Shown one piece after another: positions 24,898 to 34,065 of a stretch of DNA of 64,000 bases. The stretch's first letter is position 1. Each line of letters starts with the position of its first letter. The DNA lies in NCBI RefSeq assembly GCF_026167665.1, contig NZ_CP098740.1, positions 6,138,001-6,202,000 on the forward strand. Reading direction: 5' to 3'. Under the pieces are notes generated by a model. The model was given only the letters and a program-made list of their open reading frames with translations. It was not told the origin of the DNA and did not search any database. The position numbers were made by a program, and so were the translations under genes. This stretch comes from Streptomyces drozdowiczii (GTDB lineage Bacteria; Actinomycetota; Actinomycetes; Streptomycetales; Streptomycetaceae).

Positions 24898-26456
24898 TGG
24901 CGGGCGGTACGGCCGCGCCGGGCCTGCGGGACGCCCGGGTCAGGGCGGCCGTCGAACTCGACCACGCCCGCGCCCGCGAGTACGCGGGGCTGCACGAGTA
25001 CGACGGCGTCCTCCAGGACCTGTCGCCCGCCGGAGTGTCCGCGGCCCTCGCCCGCCTCGGCACCGGCCCGCTCCCGGCCGACCCCTTCGACGCCGAGGTG
25101 CTCGCGGTCCACGAGGACGGCCTGCGCGCCCGCTTCGGCGAGGCCCTGCTGCACCGCCGCGACCCGCTGCTCCACCTGGCCGCCATGGACCTGGCCTGCT
25201 ACGACCGGGAGTACGCCCCGGCCGGGGAGCGCCGGCGCGCCCGGCTGCGCCACCTGGCGGCCTGGCCCGACGCGGTGGAGCACGCGGTGGCCGCGCTCGA
25301 CCGGGTCCCGGCCCCGGTGGCGCTGGCCGCCCTGCCCGCGCTGCGGGGCCTGGCGCAGGACGCGGCCGACGACGCGCCCGCCCTGGCGGCGGTGCGCCGC
25401 CTGGTCGCCCACGTCGAGGCGGCGGCGGCCGGGGGCGACCCGTCGGCCGCGCTGGGCGAGGCCGTGTTCCTGCGCCTGCTGGGCGCGGGCGAGGCCATGA
25501 CGTACGACACCGGCGCGCTGACGGCCGCGGCCGAGGCCGAACGCGCCCGCCTGTGGGCCCTGCTGGAGGACGCGGTGGAGCGCCTTGAGCCGGGCGGGCG
25601 GGTGCGCGAGGTCGTCCCCGCCCTGCTGGCGGACCACCCGGCCACCACCGAGGGCGTGTTCACGGCGGCCCGGGCGCTGCTCGGCGAGGTCACCGGCTTC
25701 GCGGTCGCGCGCGACCTGATCGCGGACCCGGGCGGCCGGTGCGAGGTGGGCCCCGCCCCGGCCTCGCGCGCCTACGCGCAGGCGATGATGTCCTGGTCGG
25801 CGCCGTACGAACAGGACGCGCCCAGCTGGTACTACGTCGTACCGCCCGACCCCGGCTGGCCGCCGCACGAGGCCGCCGAATGGCTCGCGGTCTTCAGCTC
25901 CACCTCACTGCCCGCCATCACGGTCCACGAGGTCACCCCGGGCCACTACGCCCATGGCCGCGCCCTGCGCGCCCTCACCAGCGACGTGCGCAGGTCCCTG
26001 GAGTCCCCGGCCTTCGTCGAGGGCTGGGCGCACTACGCGGAGGAGTTGTACGTCGAGGAGGGCTTCCGGGACCACGACCCGCGCTACGTCGTCGGCACCG
26101 CCCTCGAAGCACTGCTCCGCGTCACCCGCCTGTTCTGCGCCATCGGCCTGCACACCGGCGCCCTGACCACCGAGGAGGCCACCGCGCGCTTCGAGGCGGA
26201 CGCGTTCCTGCGGGGCCGCTCCGCCCGCGCCGAGGCCCTGCGGGGCGCGGTCGAGCCCACGTACGGCCGCTACACCCTGGGCAAGTCGGAGATCCTGCGG
26301 GTGCGTGCCCTGGCACGCACCGGCTGGGGCCACCGCTACACCCACCGCCGCTTCCACGACACGCTGCTGTCCCTCGGCATGCCCCCGATCGGCCTGCTGG
26401 AGAGGGCGGTCGTGGGCGACCTCGCCCCGCGCGGGGGCGCGGCGCAGGCGCCGTAG
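24897..26456 (+). CDS. DUF885-family zinc hydrolase/peptidase
   Basis: The 519-residue protein has the DUF885 signature HEVTPGHY (His344, Glu345, His350) and EGWAHYAEELYVEEG further on, which supply the metal ligands. The family is related to thermolysin-like and carboxypeptidase Taq-type peptidases. No signal peptide is present. It is the last gene of the plus-strand run and starts within the stop of ligase 3, so it belongs to the operon. It may cleave a peptide precursor, remove a protecting residue or recycle shunt peptides. It is the second metallopeptidase of the cluster. Confidence 0.83.
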   Translation: MAGGTAAPGLRDARVRAAVELDHARAREYAGLHEYDGVLQDLSPAGVSAALARLGTGPLPADPFDAEVLAVHEDGLRARFGEALLHRRDPLLHLAAMDLACYDREYAPAGERRRARLRHLAAWPDAVEHAVAALDRVPAPVALAALPALRGLAQDAADDAPALAAVRRLVAHVEAAAAGGDPSAALGEAVFLRLLGAGEAMTYDTGALTAAAEAERARLWALLEDAVERLEPGGRVREVVPALLADHPATTEGVFTAARALLGEVTGFAVARDLIADPGGRCEVGPAPASRAYAQAMMSWSAPYEQDAPSWYYVVPPDPGWPPHEAAEWLAVFSSTSLPAITVHEVTPGHYAHGRALRALTSDVRRSLESPAFVEGWAHYAEELYVEEGFRDHDPRYVVGTALEALLRVTRLFCAIGLHTGALTTEEATARFEADAFLRGRSARAEALRGAVEPTYGRYTLGKSEILRVRALARTGWGHRYTHRRFHDTLLSLGMPPIGLLERAVVGDLAPRGGAAQAP

Positions 26457-26505
26457 ACGACCACAACCGCGCGCGGCGGACCACCTTTCACTTCAGGTCA
26501 TTGCC

Positions 26506-28860
26506 TCATGGGTAGGCGACCACATTGCTGGGAGTGGTGTTCGAGGCGGTCACCGCCCCCGTGTCGTTGATGACGTGGGTGATGGTGCCCACGCCGCCGA
26601 GTGAGACCGTCAGAGCGTTGTGGAACTTCACGCCGGGGGTGTTGGGCACTTCGAAGGCGTGGTAGCTGTTCACCGCGGGGTTGACGTTGAAATAGCAGTA
26701 GCTGCCGAGTCCCCACGCCTCGTGGGTGGTGACGCCCGCGCCCACCTTGTAAGCGGCATATCCGTTGACCCCTGCCGCACTCATCCACGCGCCCTGATTG
26801 GGCACGTCGTACGGCATCTCGTTCTGGAAGAAGATCGTCTTGCCGTTCTGGCCGTTCCAGACGACTTCGTGCTTCTGGTAGTGCTCGACGAAGAGACCGG
26901 TTGCCAGAACGCTGCTGCCGTTGACGATCACGCCGGTGTCCGCCGTGTTGGTCGTCCAGCCGAAGCTTCCTGCCTTGCCGTGGTCGGCCCGCCAGGCCCA
27001 GATGTGGTCGACGATCACGTTGTTGCTGTTGACGATCAGGCTGGTCGTCGCCTTGCCGGCGATCTGGCCACCGATCCGGAAGAACACGTCCTGGACGGTC
27101 GTCGGGTTGCCCGCGTGGCTCGCGGACGATCCGGACGGGCCGACGGTCAGCAGCGCCGCCGAGTTGGTGGTTCCTGCGTCGATCAGCAGGCCCTTGAGAC
27201 GGACTCCGTCCACGTCGGCGACCTGGATCGCGTTGACGCCGTTGTCCGGGACGAAGGTCGGGTAGCCGATGCCGAGGACGACCGTGTTGGGCCGGGTGAT
27301 GTTCAGCGTCTGGTTCAGGTGGTAGACGCCCGGCGTGACGAACAGGTTGCAGCCCTGGGAAAGGGCGTTGTTGATGGTCGCGGCAGTGTCGCCGGCCTTG
27401 ACCACGTAGAACTGGCTCATCGGCTGCGAGGTGCCGGGAGTGCTGCCGTTCGCCCAGCTCGCCCCCGATGCGCTGGTGCGCAGCGACGGAAGGAACACGC
27501 GGTATTTTCCGGCGCCGTCGACGTACAGATACGGCACGTCACGGGAGACCGGGGTGGTGGCCAGGGTGGTCTCGGGCGGGTTGGGGAAGGTGTTCGCGGG
27601 AGCACCGACGGTGCCGGAGAAGACCATGTTCCACACGCCGCCGGCCCAGCTGCCCAGGTTGCTGTCCCGGGTGTACCACTGCTGCTGCGAGATGGACGCC
27701 GCCTGGCCGCTGACTTTGGTGTCGGCGATGTAGCCGCCGCTCGCCCAGCCGTAGCTGGCCGGGTAGAGCTGCAGGTCGCCGCGGACGTCGATCCGGCGGA
27801 ACGGGGCCGCCTGCGCCACGGCCCAACGGTTCCCACCCACCGGATTGATGGCCAGATTCTCGGCCGAGCGCCAGAAGTTCTGCGTCGCGTTGCCGGCGTC
27901 CGAGGCGTTGAAGGCGTCCACGGTGACGTGTCCGTTGATCGTCACGTCACCCGGATTCTGTCCGAGACCCGCCACCGAGGTGTAGTAGCCGACATTGTCG
28001 TCGACGGCGTACGTACCCGGCTTGAAGAGCTGTGCCACTCGGTTCTCGCTGAACTGCGCGGAGGCGGTGTCCTTCATCTGGGCGAACTGCGCGTCGAGCT
28101 GCGCCTGAATGGTGGCACTGGACATGCTCGGGTCGTAGATGTGCACGTTCGGGCCGAAGTTCGGCGTGTCCGACTGGGCGGGGCAGCTTGCCGACGCGCC
28201 GATCGTGTACGTCGCGCTGGCGACCGCGGAGTCGGCGAGTCCGGACTTGATGGCGATGGCCTTGATGGTGGTGGTGGCCGTGACGCTGATCGGCCCGCTG
28301 TACAGAGTGGACGCCGCGGTGGGGGTGGAGCCGTCACGCGTGTAGCGGATGCTCGCGCCCGCGGTCGCGTCGGCGAGCGTCACACTCTGGGCCGATGCGT
28401 AGGTGCCCGCCGCGGGAGTGAAGGTGGGTGTGGCAACAGTGCCGGTTCCACCACCGCCCTGGGTGTACGTGAAGTGGGGTGTGTCGTACTGCGGCCCGCT
28501 CTTCTCGTAGGTGAACCAGTACTCCAGGACCGTTCCGTTGGCGAGCGAGCCGACGGTCTGGGTCCATGTGCCCGCATTGTTCGTCATACGGACGTTCTGT
28601 TGGTTGGCGCTGTTGACCAGGTAGTGCACATCTACGTAGACCGCGGACGTGGCCGGTGTGAACGCGATCTGAGCTTGTGTGGAGCTCAGTTGAGCGACGC
28701 TCTGGGTGTAGTCGGGCGCGGCTGCCGACGCGGGAGCGGCGCTCTGATCGAGGCCGAGCAGTCCGACGAGCGCGAGTATGAGGGCACTCAGTAGAGCGAT
28801 GACGCGGTGCTTCGGACCTTGCAGGGATCTCATGCGGCCGGGTGGGACGGTTGTGCGCAT
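26506..28860 (-). CDS. Secreted CBM56 / beta-helix protein, probable beta-1,3-glucanase (GH55-like)
   Basis: The 784-residue protein has a signal peptide (about 1-47, ending APASAAA) and a CBM56-type beta-glucan-binding domain (about 48-132, with YVDVHYLVN, QNVRMTN, YWFTYEKSGP). A chitobiase-type C-terminal Ig-like domain follows (about 144-218, IRYTRDGSTPTAASTLYSG), then a large right-handed beta-helix (about 240-784). Relatives are often annotated adenylyl cyclase, which the sequence does not support. Extracellular attack on fungal or yeast glucan is the likely role. A LacI-type operator lies upstream at 28988-29003. The gene converges on the cluster end with only 49 nt between, where no clear terminator is seen. 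Confidence 0.75.
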   Translation of the reverse strand: MRTTVPPGRMRSLQGPKHRVIALLSALILALVGLLGLDQSAAPASAAAPDYTQSVAQLSSTQAQIAFTPATSAVYVDVHYLVNSANQQNVRMTNNAGTWTQTVGSLANGTVLEYWFTYEKSGPQYDTPHFTYTQGGGGTGTVATPTFTPAAGTYASAQSVTLADATAGASIRYTRDGSTPTAASTLYSGPISVTATTTIKAIAIKSGLADSAVASATYTIGASASCPAQSDTPNFGPNVHIYDPSMSSATIQAQLDAQFAQMKDTASAQFSENRVAQLFKPGTYAVDDNVGYYTSVAGLGQNPGDVTINGHVTVDAFNASDAGNATQNFWRSAENLAINPVGGNRWAVAQAAPFRRIDVRGDLQLYPASYGWASGGYIADTKVSGQAASISQQQWYTRDSNLGSWAGGVWNMVFSGTVGAPANTFPNPPETTLATTPVSRDVPYLYVDGAGKYRVFLPSLRTSASGASWANGSTPGTSQPMSQFYVVKAGDTAATINNALSQGCNLFVTPGVYHLNQTLNITRPNTVVLGIGYPTFVPDNGVNAIQVADVDGVRLKGLLIDAGTTNSAALLTVGPSGSSASHAGNPTTVQDVFFRIGGQIAGKATTSLIVNSNNVIVDHIWAWRADHGKAGSFGWTTNTADTGVIVNGSSVLATGLFVEHYQKHEVVWNGQNGKTIFFQNEMPYDVPNQGAWMSAAGVNGYAAYKVGAGVTTHEAWGLGSYCYFNVNPAVNSYHAFEVPNTPGVKFHNALTVSLGGVGTITHVINDTGAVTASNTTPSNVVAYP

Positions 28861-28987
28861 GGGGGGAGTCCTTTCACCTGGTTTTGTGAAGTGAACACCG
28901 GATCAACGCTGCGGAGGACAGGTGCAGACGGTCTCGACACTGTGCGGGCATCGCCTTGCCAACTCTGCGGACCTTTGAATGAACCTC

Positions 28988-29003
28988 TTGAAAACGCTCT
29001 CAA
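28988..29003. promoter_or_regulatory. LacI-type operator candidate upstream of the glucanase-like gene
   Basis: TTGAAAACGCTCTCAA is an imperfect 16-bp palindrome (12 of 16 positions symmetric) with the central CG usual for LacI-family operators. It lies 128 nt upstream of the minus-strand start at 28860. The rest of the 373-nt gap 28861-29233 shows no gene I can support, only the palindrome at 29082-29094. Confidence 0.5.
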
Positions 29004-29081
29004 TCTACGGATGAGCGAGGTGCTGGCGCCGTCAAGGCAGTGTTGGGTGACAGGGGTGAGCCGTCAAGAAGATGCACAGGC

Positions 29082-29094
29082 TTCAAGTCTTGAA
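29082..29094. promoter_or_regulatory. 13-bp palindrome upstream of the threonine synthase-like gene
   Basis: TTCAAG-T-CTTGAA is a perfect 6-1-6 inverted repeat 140 nt upstream of the start at 29234. The regulator is unknown and the site could be fortuitous. Confidence 0.3.
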
Positions 29095-29233
29095 CGCTTT
29101 TTGCGCGCTGTGCCCGCTTGAGCCGCAGTGTGGCCTGAAGGACCAGCAATCCGATGGTGGCGGCCCGCGATGTCGGGTACTGATGTGCATCGGCTGTGAC
29201 ATGGCGGCCGTCGACAAACACCCGGGATCGCCC

Positions 29234-30417
29234 ATGACCTCTGAACAGCCTTCGGGCCTCCACGCGCCCGTTCTCCTCGATCGGTCCGGCGGGCGCTACC
29301 CGCTGGACGATCCGCGCTGGCGGGGTGACGACGGGGGACCTCTCGCCGTCAGTGCCCTGCCGGGGCTGCGGCCGGAGCAGATCGATGGCGCCGAGCGGTC
29401 GCTCTGGCGTTACCGGGCCGCCCTTCCCGTGCCGGCCGGCCGGCGGGTGAGTCTCGGGGAAGGCTGTACGCCGATGATCCCGGTCGACTGGGGCGGGCGG
29501 CGGGTCCACTTCAAGCTGGAGTGGTTCAATCCGACCTCCAGTTTCAAGGACCGGGGGTGTCCGTGATGGTCTCCCACCTCGTGGCGCAGGGTGTCGACCG
29601 GGTGCTGGAGGACAGTTCGGGGAACGGCGGTTCCGCCGTGGCCGCCTACGCCGCCGCTGCCGGGATCCGCGCCAAGATCATCGTCCCCGCCGCCACCTCG
29701 GCGGCCAAGATCCTCCAGGCCCGGGCGTACGGGGCCGAGATCGAGCTCGTGGAAGGCACCCGCGACGAGGTCTCGGAGGAGGCGGTCCGGCAGTCGGAGC
29801 GGATTCCGTACGCCAGCCACAACTGGCACCCCATGTTCATCCAGGGCACCAAGACCGTCGCCTACGAGATGTGGGAGTCCCTGGGCTTCACGGCGCCCGA
29901 CAACGTGGTCCTCGTGGCCGGGGCCGGCAGCAACGTCATCGGGTGCGACCTCGCCTTCGGCGAGCTGCTCGCCGCCGGGCAGATCGACCGGCGTCCGCGC
30001 CTCTTCGTCGGGCAGCCCGAGCACTGGGCGACCATCGCCGACACGTTCAACGGCATCGACCCGGCCTCGCGCGGCGAGCGGGTGCCGACCATCGCCGAGG
30101 GCGCGTCCATCGCCCGCCCGGTCCGGCTGCCCGAGGCGGTGGAGGCCGTTCGCCGCTCCGGCGGAGCCGCGTACGCCGTGCCCGAGGCGGAGATCCACGC
30201 CGCCGTCCGCGCCCTGAGCGCGCGCGGCCTGTACGCCGAGCCGACCAGCAGTGTCGCCGCGGCGACCCTCGACCACTTCATCGCGTCCGGCGAGATCGCA
30301 CCGGACGAGACGACCGTCGTCGTGCTCACCGGCGCGGGGCTCAAGTCCGCCGAGAGGATGGCCGCGGTCTTCGCCGGTTACGGTGACGGCGTCCGGGAAG
30401 CGGACAGCACCGAGTAG
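29234..30417 (+). CDS. Threonine synthase-like PLP enzyme (frameshifted in this assembly)
   Basis: One added G in GGGGG (29553-29557) joins FNPTSSFKDRG to VSVMVSHLVAQGVDRV and gives about 394 residues. Seen: the fold-type II PLP lysine in SSFKDRG, SSGNGGSAVAAYAAAAG for phosphate binding, and a late VLTGAGLKS. The family includes threonine synthase and related beta-replacing lyases that act on O-phosphohomoserine-type substrates. It lacks the long N-terminal domain of yeast-type enzymes. It is separated from the cluster by a glucanase gene on the other strand, so a role in the cluster is not supported. GGGA lies 7 nt before ATG 29234. Confidence 0.77.
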
Positions 30418-30443
30418 CCGTGCCGACGAGCAGGGGATCCATG

Positions 30444-30839
30444 ATGAGCGAACCGGCCAAGCCCGAGGTCGAGGTGCCGGAGGGCGCCGCGCCCACCGAG
30501 TTGACGATCCGGGACCTCGTGGTGGGAGAGGGGCCGGAGGCACTGCCCGGGAGGGTGGTGCGGGTCCACTACGTCGGCGTCACGTTCGCGTCCGGCAGGG
30601 AGTTCGACTCCTCCTGGGAGCAGGACCGGCCGTTCAAGTTCGCCATCGGCGGCGGCAAGGCCATCAAGGGCCTGGACCGCGGCCTGCGCGGTATGAGGGC
30701 GGGCGGTCGGCGCGAGATCATCGTTCCCCCGCGTCTCGGCTACGGCAAGCAGTCACCGTCCGCCTTCATCCCGCCGAACTCGACCCTGGTCTTCGTCGTG
30801 GACCTGCTCACCGTGGTGGGCCCGGGCGGCTCGGCCTGA
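30444..30839 (+). CDS. FKBP-type peptidyl-prolyl cis-trans isomerase
   Basis: This 131-residue single FKBP domain contains VRVHYVGVTFASGREFDSSW, the AIGGGKAIKGLDRGLRGM core and GGRREIIVPPRLGYG, all standard active-site segments. It has no signal peptide, so it is cytosolic. AGGGGA (30432-30437) fits either ATG 30441 or 30444, and the latter has better spacing. It starts 26 nt after the threonine synthase-like gene. Confidence 0.92.
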   Translation: MSEPAKPEVEVPEGAAPTELTIRDLVVGEGPEALPGRVVRVHYVGVTFASGREFDSSWEQDRPFKFAIGGGKAIKGLDRGLRGMRAGGRREIIVPPRLGYGKQSPSAFIPPNSTLVFVVDLLTVVGPGGSA

Positions 30840-30851
30840 ACCCGGCGCGGA

Positions 30852-32087
30852 CTACCGGCCGCCCCGCCGCCGACGCGCGCGCTCGAACTCGGCGTGGTCC
30901 GACATCCACGTACCCAGCCCGTCGAGCGCGGCGCAGCCGCCCCGGACGAAGGCGCTCACCAGGCGCCGGTACCCGCTCATCCCGTCGACCAGGCTGTACT
31001 CGACGCGGTACTCCGGATCGGCCCCGCCCCGGCCCTCGCGCACGGTCGTGATCCGGGCGATCGAGTCCGCGTAGAAGTGGACCTGGACCCCCTCGCCCCG
31101 CTCCTCGTCCTCGATCGTGAAGACCTCGTTGCCCGAGGCGACACGGTCCTCCACGAACTCCCAGAACGCCACGGCGGCGGTACGGGGACCGCCCGGGCGC
31201 CACGTCCGCTCGGCGCCCTTGTCGTCGGTGAACGAGAGGGCCCCGCGGCCGTCGGCCGCCTCCTCGTAGGCTTCCAGGGGCGTGCTCCTGGCGCGGTCGA
31301 CGGCCTCCGAGCACATCAGGAAGCCCAGGGTGCGCACCGCGTCAGCGGCGAGTTCCGGGTGCGCCCGGCGTACGGCCGACTCGACCGCCGCCGCCATCCG
31401 CTCCCAGTCCCGCTTGTCCGTGCCGCGCCTGCCCCGCCGCGGGTCGCGGCCGATCCGCAGACCGGCGCACGCGCGTTCCGCGGTGGCGACCACCCGCATG
31501 ACCTCGGGCAGCAGCGCCGGCTCGACGGCGTCGGGCAGCCGCCTCGGGAGGGTCGCGCCGTGCACGTACTGGCCCGTGTACCTCAGCACCGCCGCGTCGA
31601 GCGGACCGAGTACGGTGCCGCGCTCGGCCCGACGGCGCTCGGCCCGGTACTCCTGGGCCCGGTTCGCGTCCGACGCCTCGGTCGCCGTACGCATCGCCGC
31701 ACAGACCTGGCCCTGTTCGAGCAGGTCGATGCCGGCCCCGTGGGCGACGAGCCGGCCCTTGTCCCAGGGGATGCGCCGGAAGTACGCGTCGACCTCGGCG
31801 GGTGCGGCGAGAAGGACCGGGTCCAGGAGCGCGACGGCGGCGTCCTCATCGAGCCGGCCCCGCGTCCCGGCCGCGTCGCACAGCGGCAGCACCGCACTCC
31901 ACAGCAGCAGGTGCCTGCCCAGGTCCTCCCGGATCACCGCGAGATGCTCCTCCCCGATCGGGAACGTGAACGTCCGGGGCTCGTGATTGGCATCCGCCCC
32001 GGCCCCGAGCGTCAGCTTCAGCACCCCGTCCTCGCGGACCACGCGCGGGATCCAGCCACTCCCACGCGTGAATACGACCTCGCTCAT
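30852..32087 (-). CDS. Uncharacterised protein (411 aa)
   Basis: No domain was recognised with certainty; Streptomyces has paralogues that I recall as a DUF6357-type family. The protein is soluble, rich in Arg and Glu, and contains EWFVED-like stretches such as VAFWEFVEDRVASGNEVF near its C-terminus. It begins at ATG 32087, 4 nt after the stop of the alpha/beta hydrolase, so the two form an operon. GTG 32105 is an alternative start. It ends convergently, 12 nt from the FKBP gene. Confidence 0.7.
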   Translation of the reverse strand: MSEVVFTRGSGWIPRVVREDGVLKLTLGAGADANHEPRTFTFPIGEEHLAVIREDLGRHLLLWSAVLPLCDAAGTRGRLDEDAAVALLDPVLLAAPAEVDAYFRRIPWDKGRLVAHGAGIDLLEQGQVCAAMRTATEASDANRAQEYRAERRRAERGTVLGPLDAAVLRYTGQYVHGATLPRRLPDAVEPALLPEVMRVVATAERACAGLRIGRDPRRGRRGTDKRDWERMAAAVESAVRRAHPELAADAVRTLGFLMCSEAVDRARSTPLEAYEEAADGRGALSFTDDKGAERTWRPGGPRTAAVAFWEFVEDRVASGNEVFTIEDEERGEGVQVHFYADSIARITTVREGRGGADPEYRVEYSLVDGMSGYRRLVSAFVRGGCAALDGLGTWMSDHAEFERARRRRGGR

Positions 32088-32091
32088 GGCG

Positions 32092-32966
32092 TCAGTCTTC
32101 CCCACGGTCCCGGCTCCTGGAGGAGGCGCCCCCGTCGTCCAGCACGAAGGACCGGATGTGGGCGCTCAGCTCCGCGGGCCGGTCCTCGGGGATCAGGGTG
32201 TAGCTGTCCTCGATCTCCACCAGCCGGCCCTTGGGCAGCAGCTCGGCGAGTCTGCGCCCGTGCTCCGGGGGCATCACCTTGTCCTCGGCCGCCCACACCA
32301 CGAGGGCGGGCCGGTCGAAGTCCCGCAGCTTCTCCGTCCAGCCCAGCAGTTCGTTCTTCGGCGGGACGCCCAGCACGTACTTGCGCAGGTCCCGGCGGAT
32401 CTCCCCGGAGGTCCACAGCGGGGTGAACCAGGCGTCCATCACCTCGTGCGGCACCGGGCGCTTGGTCATCCAGCCCCAGGTCACGGGCAGCCGGCGCATC
32501 GGCTTCAGCTTCAGCAGCTTGAAGGCGAGGCCGATGCCGCCCGGCAGCTTCGCCGAGGCGTACAGGTTCCTGCCCGGCACGCCCGGCGGGAAGTTGTCGA
32601 ACGCCTCGCACGACGTGATGACGAGCCGCCCGATCCGCTCGTCCCTGCCCTCGGAGACCAGGGCCAGCGCACCACCCCAGTCGCTCATCACCAGCGTGAC
32701 GTCGCGCAGGTCGAGCCGGTCGAGGAACTCGGCGACCAGCCGGGCCACGCCCGCGACCGACAGGTCGGCGTCGGGGCGCATCGGCCGGCGGTGGCCCCCA
32801 GCGGCAGCGTCGGCACCACGCAGCGGACATCGGATCGCAGGGGCTCCACCACGTTCCGCCACAGGGAGCCGTCCATCGCCACACCGTGCAGCAGGACCAC
32901 GACCGGCCCCTCGCCGCCGGTGTCCAGATACTCGACCGTCCCGGCCGAAAGGTCTGCCTCAGCCAT
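32092..32966 (-). CDS. Alpha/beta hydrolase, haloalkane dehalogenase-like (frameshifted in this assembly)
   Basis: A missing base in CCCCC (32795-32799, G-run on the coding strand) splits the frame. Restoring it joins VVPTLPLG to GHRRPMRPDADLS, giving about 291 residues. Seen: VVVLLHGVAMDGSLW (oxyanion HG), nucleophile elbow VMSDWGGAL with Asp in the nucleophile position, late VVWAAEDKVMP (acid) and IEDSYTLIPEDRP (the usual His position is Tyr or Thr-like). An Asp nucleophile indicates the dehalogenase/epoxide-hydrolase group, but the unclear catalytic His leaves activity open. Confidence 0.72.
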
Positions 32967-33167
32967 GTCCCATCGCCTCCCCGTACGCGCGTCCACCGTC
33001 TCCCTGAGGAATCTGTCACCGCCGGGGAGGTCGGGCGGCGGGTTTCGGCCATACGGATCGGCCCCGCCGGGAACACCTGGTCCGGTCGGGGCGGTTGCAT
33101 GTCAGGGGGCCCGGTGCGTCCGTCGTGCCCCCGTACCGCATGCTTGTTTCCGCTGGAGGACTGTGTG

Positions 33168-34000
33168 ATGACTGACCGGCCGCTGACCCTCATGGCAGTG
33201 CACGCCCACCCCGACGACGAGGCCACCGGGACCGGGGGCGTGCTCGCCCGGTATGCGGCGGAAGGCATCCGCACGGTGCTGGTGACCTGTACCGACGGCG
33301 GTTGCGGGGACGGGCCGGGAGGCGTGAAGCCGGGTGATCCCGGGCACGACCCGGCGGCCGTCGCCGTGATGCGCCGCCGGGAGCTGGAGGCCAGCTGCGA
33401 GGTCCTGAAGATCAGCGATCTGGAGATGCTCGACTACGCCGACTCCGGGATGATGGGCTGGCCGGCCAACGACGCGCCCGGCTCCTTCTGGGGCACGCCC
33501 GTGGAGGAGGGCGCCGCCCGGCTCGCCGAGCTGATGCTCCACTACCGGCCCGACGTGGTCGTCACCTATGACGAGAACGGCTTCTACGGACACCCCGACC
33601 ACATCCAGGCCAACCGCATCACGATGGCCGCCCTGGAGATGACCGGGCTGACGCCCAAGGTCTACTGGACGACGGCACCGCGCTCGATGATGCAGCGCTT
33701 CGGCGAGATGATGCGCGAGTTCGGGGAGGACCTGCCGGAGCCCGACCCGGAGGAGGCCGCCGCGATGGCGGAGATCGGCCTGCCCGACGACGAGATCACC
33801 ACCTGGGTCGACACCACCGCGTTCAGCGGCCAGAAGTTCGACTCCCTGGCCGCGCACGCCAGCCAGGGCGAGAACATCTTCTTCCTGAAGATGGGCAAGG
33901 AGCGGTTCGGCGAGATGATGGGCGTGGAACCCTTCGTGCGCGTCAGGGACACCACCGACGCCCCCTCCCCGAGAACGACCTCTTCGCCGGACTGCGCTGA
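33168..34000 (+). CDS. PIG-L family deacetylase, mycothiol S-conjugate amidase-like (frameshifted near its end)
   Basis: Seen: zinc motif VHAHPDDEATGTGG, late GFYGHPDHIQANR and YDENG, as in MshB/Mca zinc hydrolases of mycothiol metabolism. GGAGGA (33155-33160) precedes ATG 33168. The frame overruns unless one C is added to CCCCC at 33961-33965; it then ends naturally as ENDLFAGLR with TGA at 33998-34000, about 277 residues. Mca-type enzymes split mycothiol conjugates during detoxification. The exact substrate (Mca or a paralogue) is not settled. Confidence 0.82.
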
Positions 34001-34022
34001 CCTCCGGGCCGCCCGGCCCCGT

Positions 34023-34059
34023 CCTCCGGCTCACACCCCGCCCGGGTGTGAGCCGGAGG
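34023..34059. terminator. Bidirectional terminator hairpin
   Basis: A 16-bp perfect stem (34023-34038 with 34044-34059) has a 5-nt loop. It lies between the PIG-L gene and the convergent DUF4246 gene. Confidence 0.85.
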
Positions 34060-34065
34060 GCGTAC

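Noticed and set aside
26506..28860. Adenylyl cyclase, a name often attached to such proteins
   Set aside because: Signal peptide, CBM56, an Ig-like domain and a beta-helix indicate a secreted carbohydrate-active protein. No cyclase motif is visible.
29000..29233. Possible transposase remnant upstream of the threonine synthase-like gene
   Set aside because: The minus-strand translation is basic but shows no transposase motif, and no terminal inverted repeats were seen.
29234..30417. Threonine synthase-like gene as part of the cluster, supplying threonine
   Set aside because: An unrelated secreted glucanase gene on the opposite strand and a 373-nt gap separate it from the cluster. Threonine supply is a primary function.
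3442..33998. Six frame-broken genes as true pseudogenes
   Set aside because: Every break is a one-base loss in a C or G run, and the halves join exactly to family-length proteins, so sequencing error is the simpler explanation.
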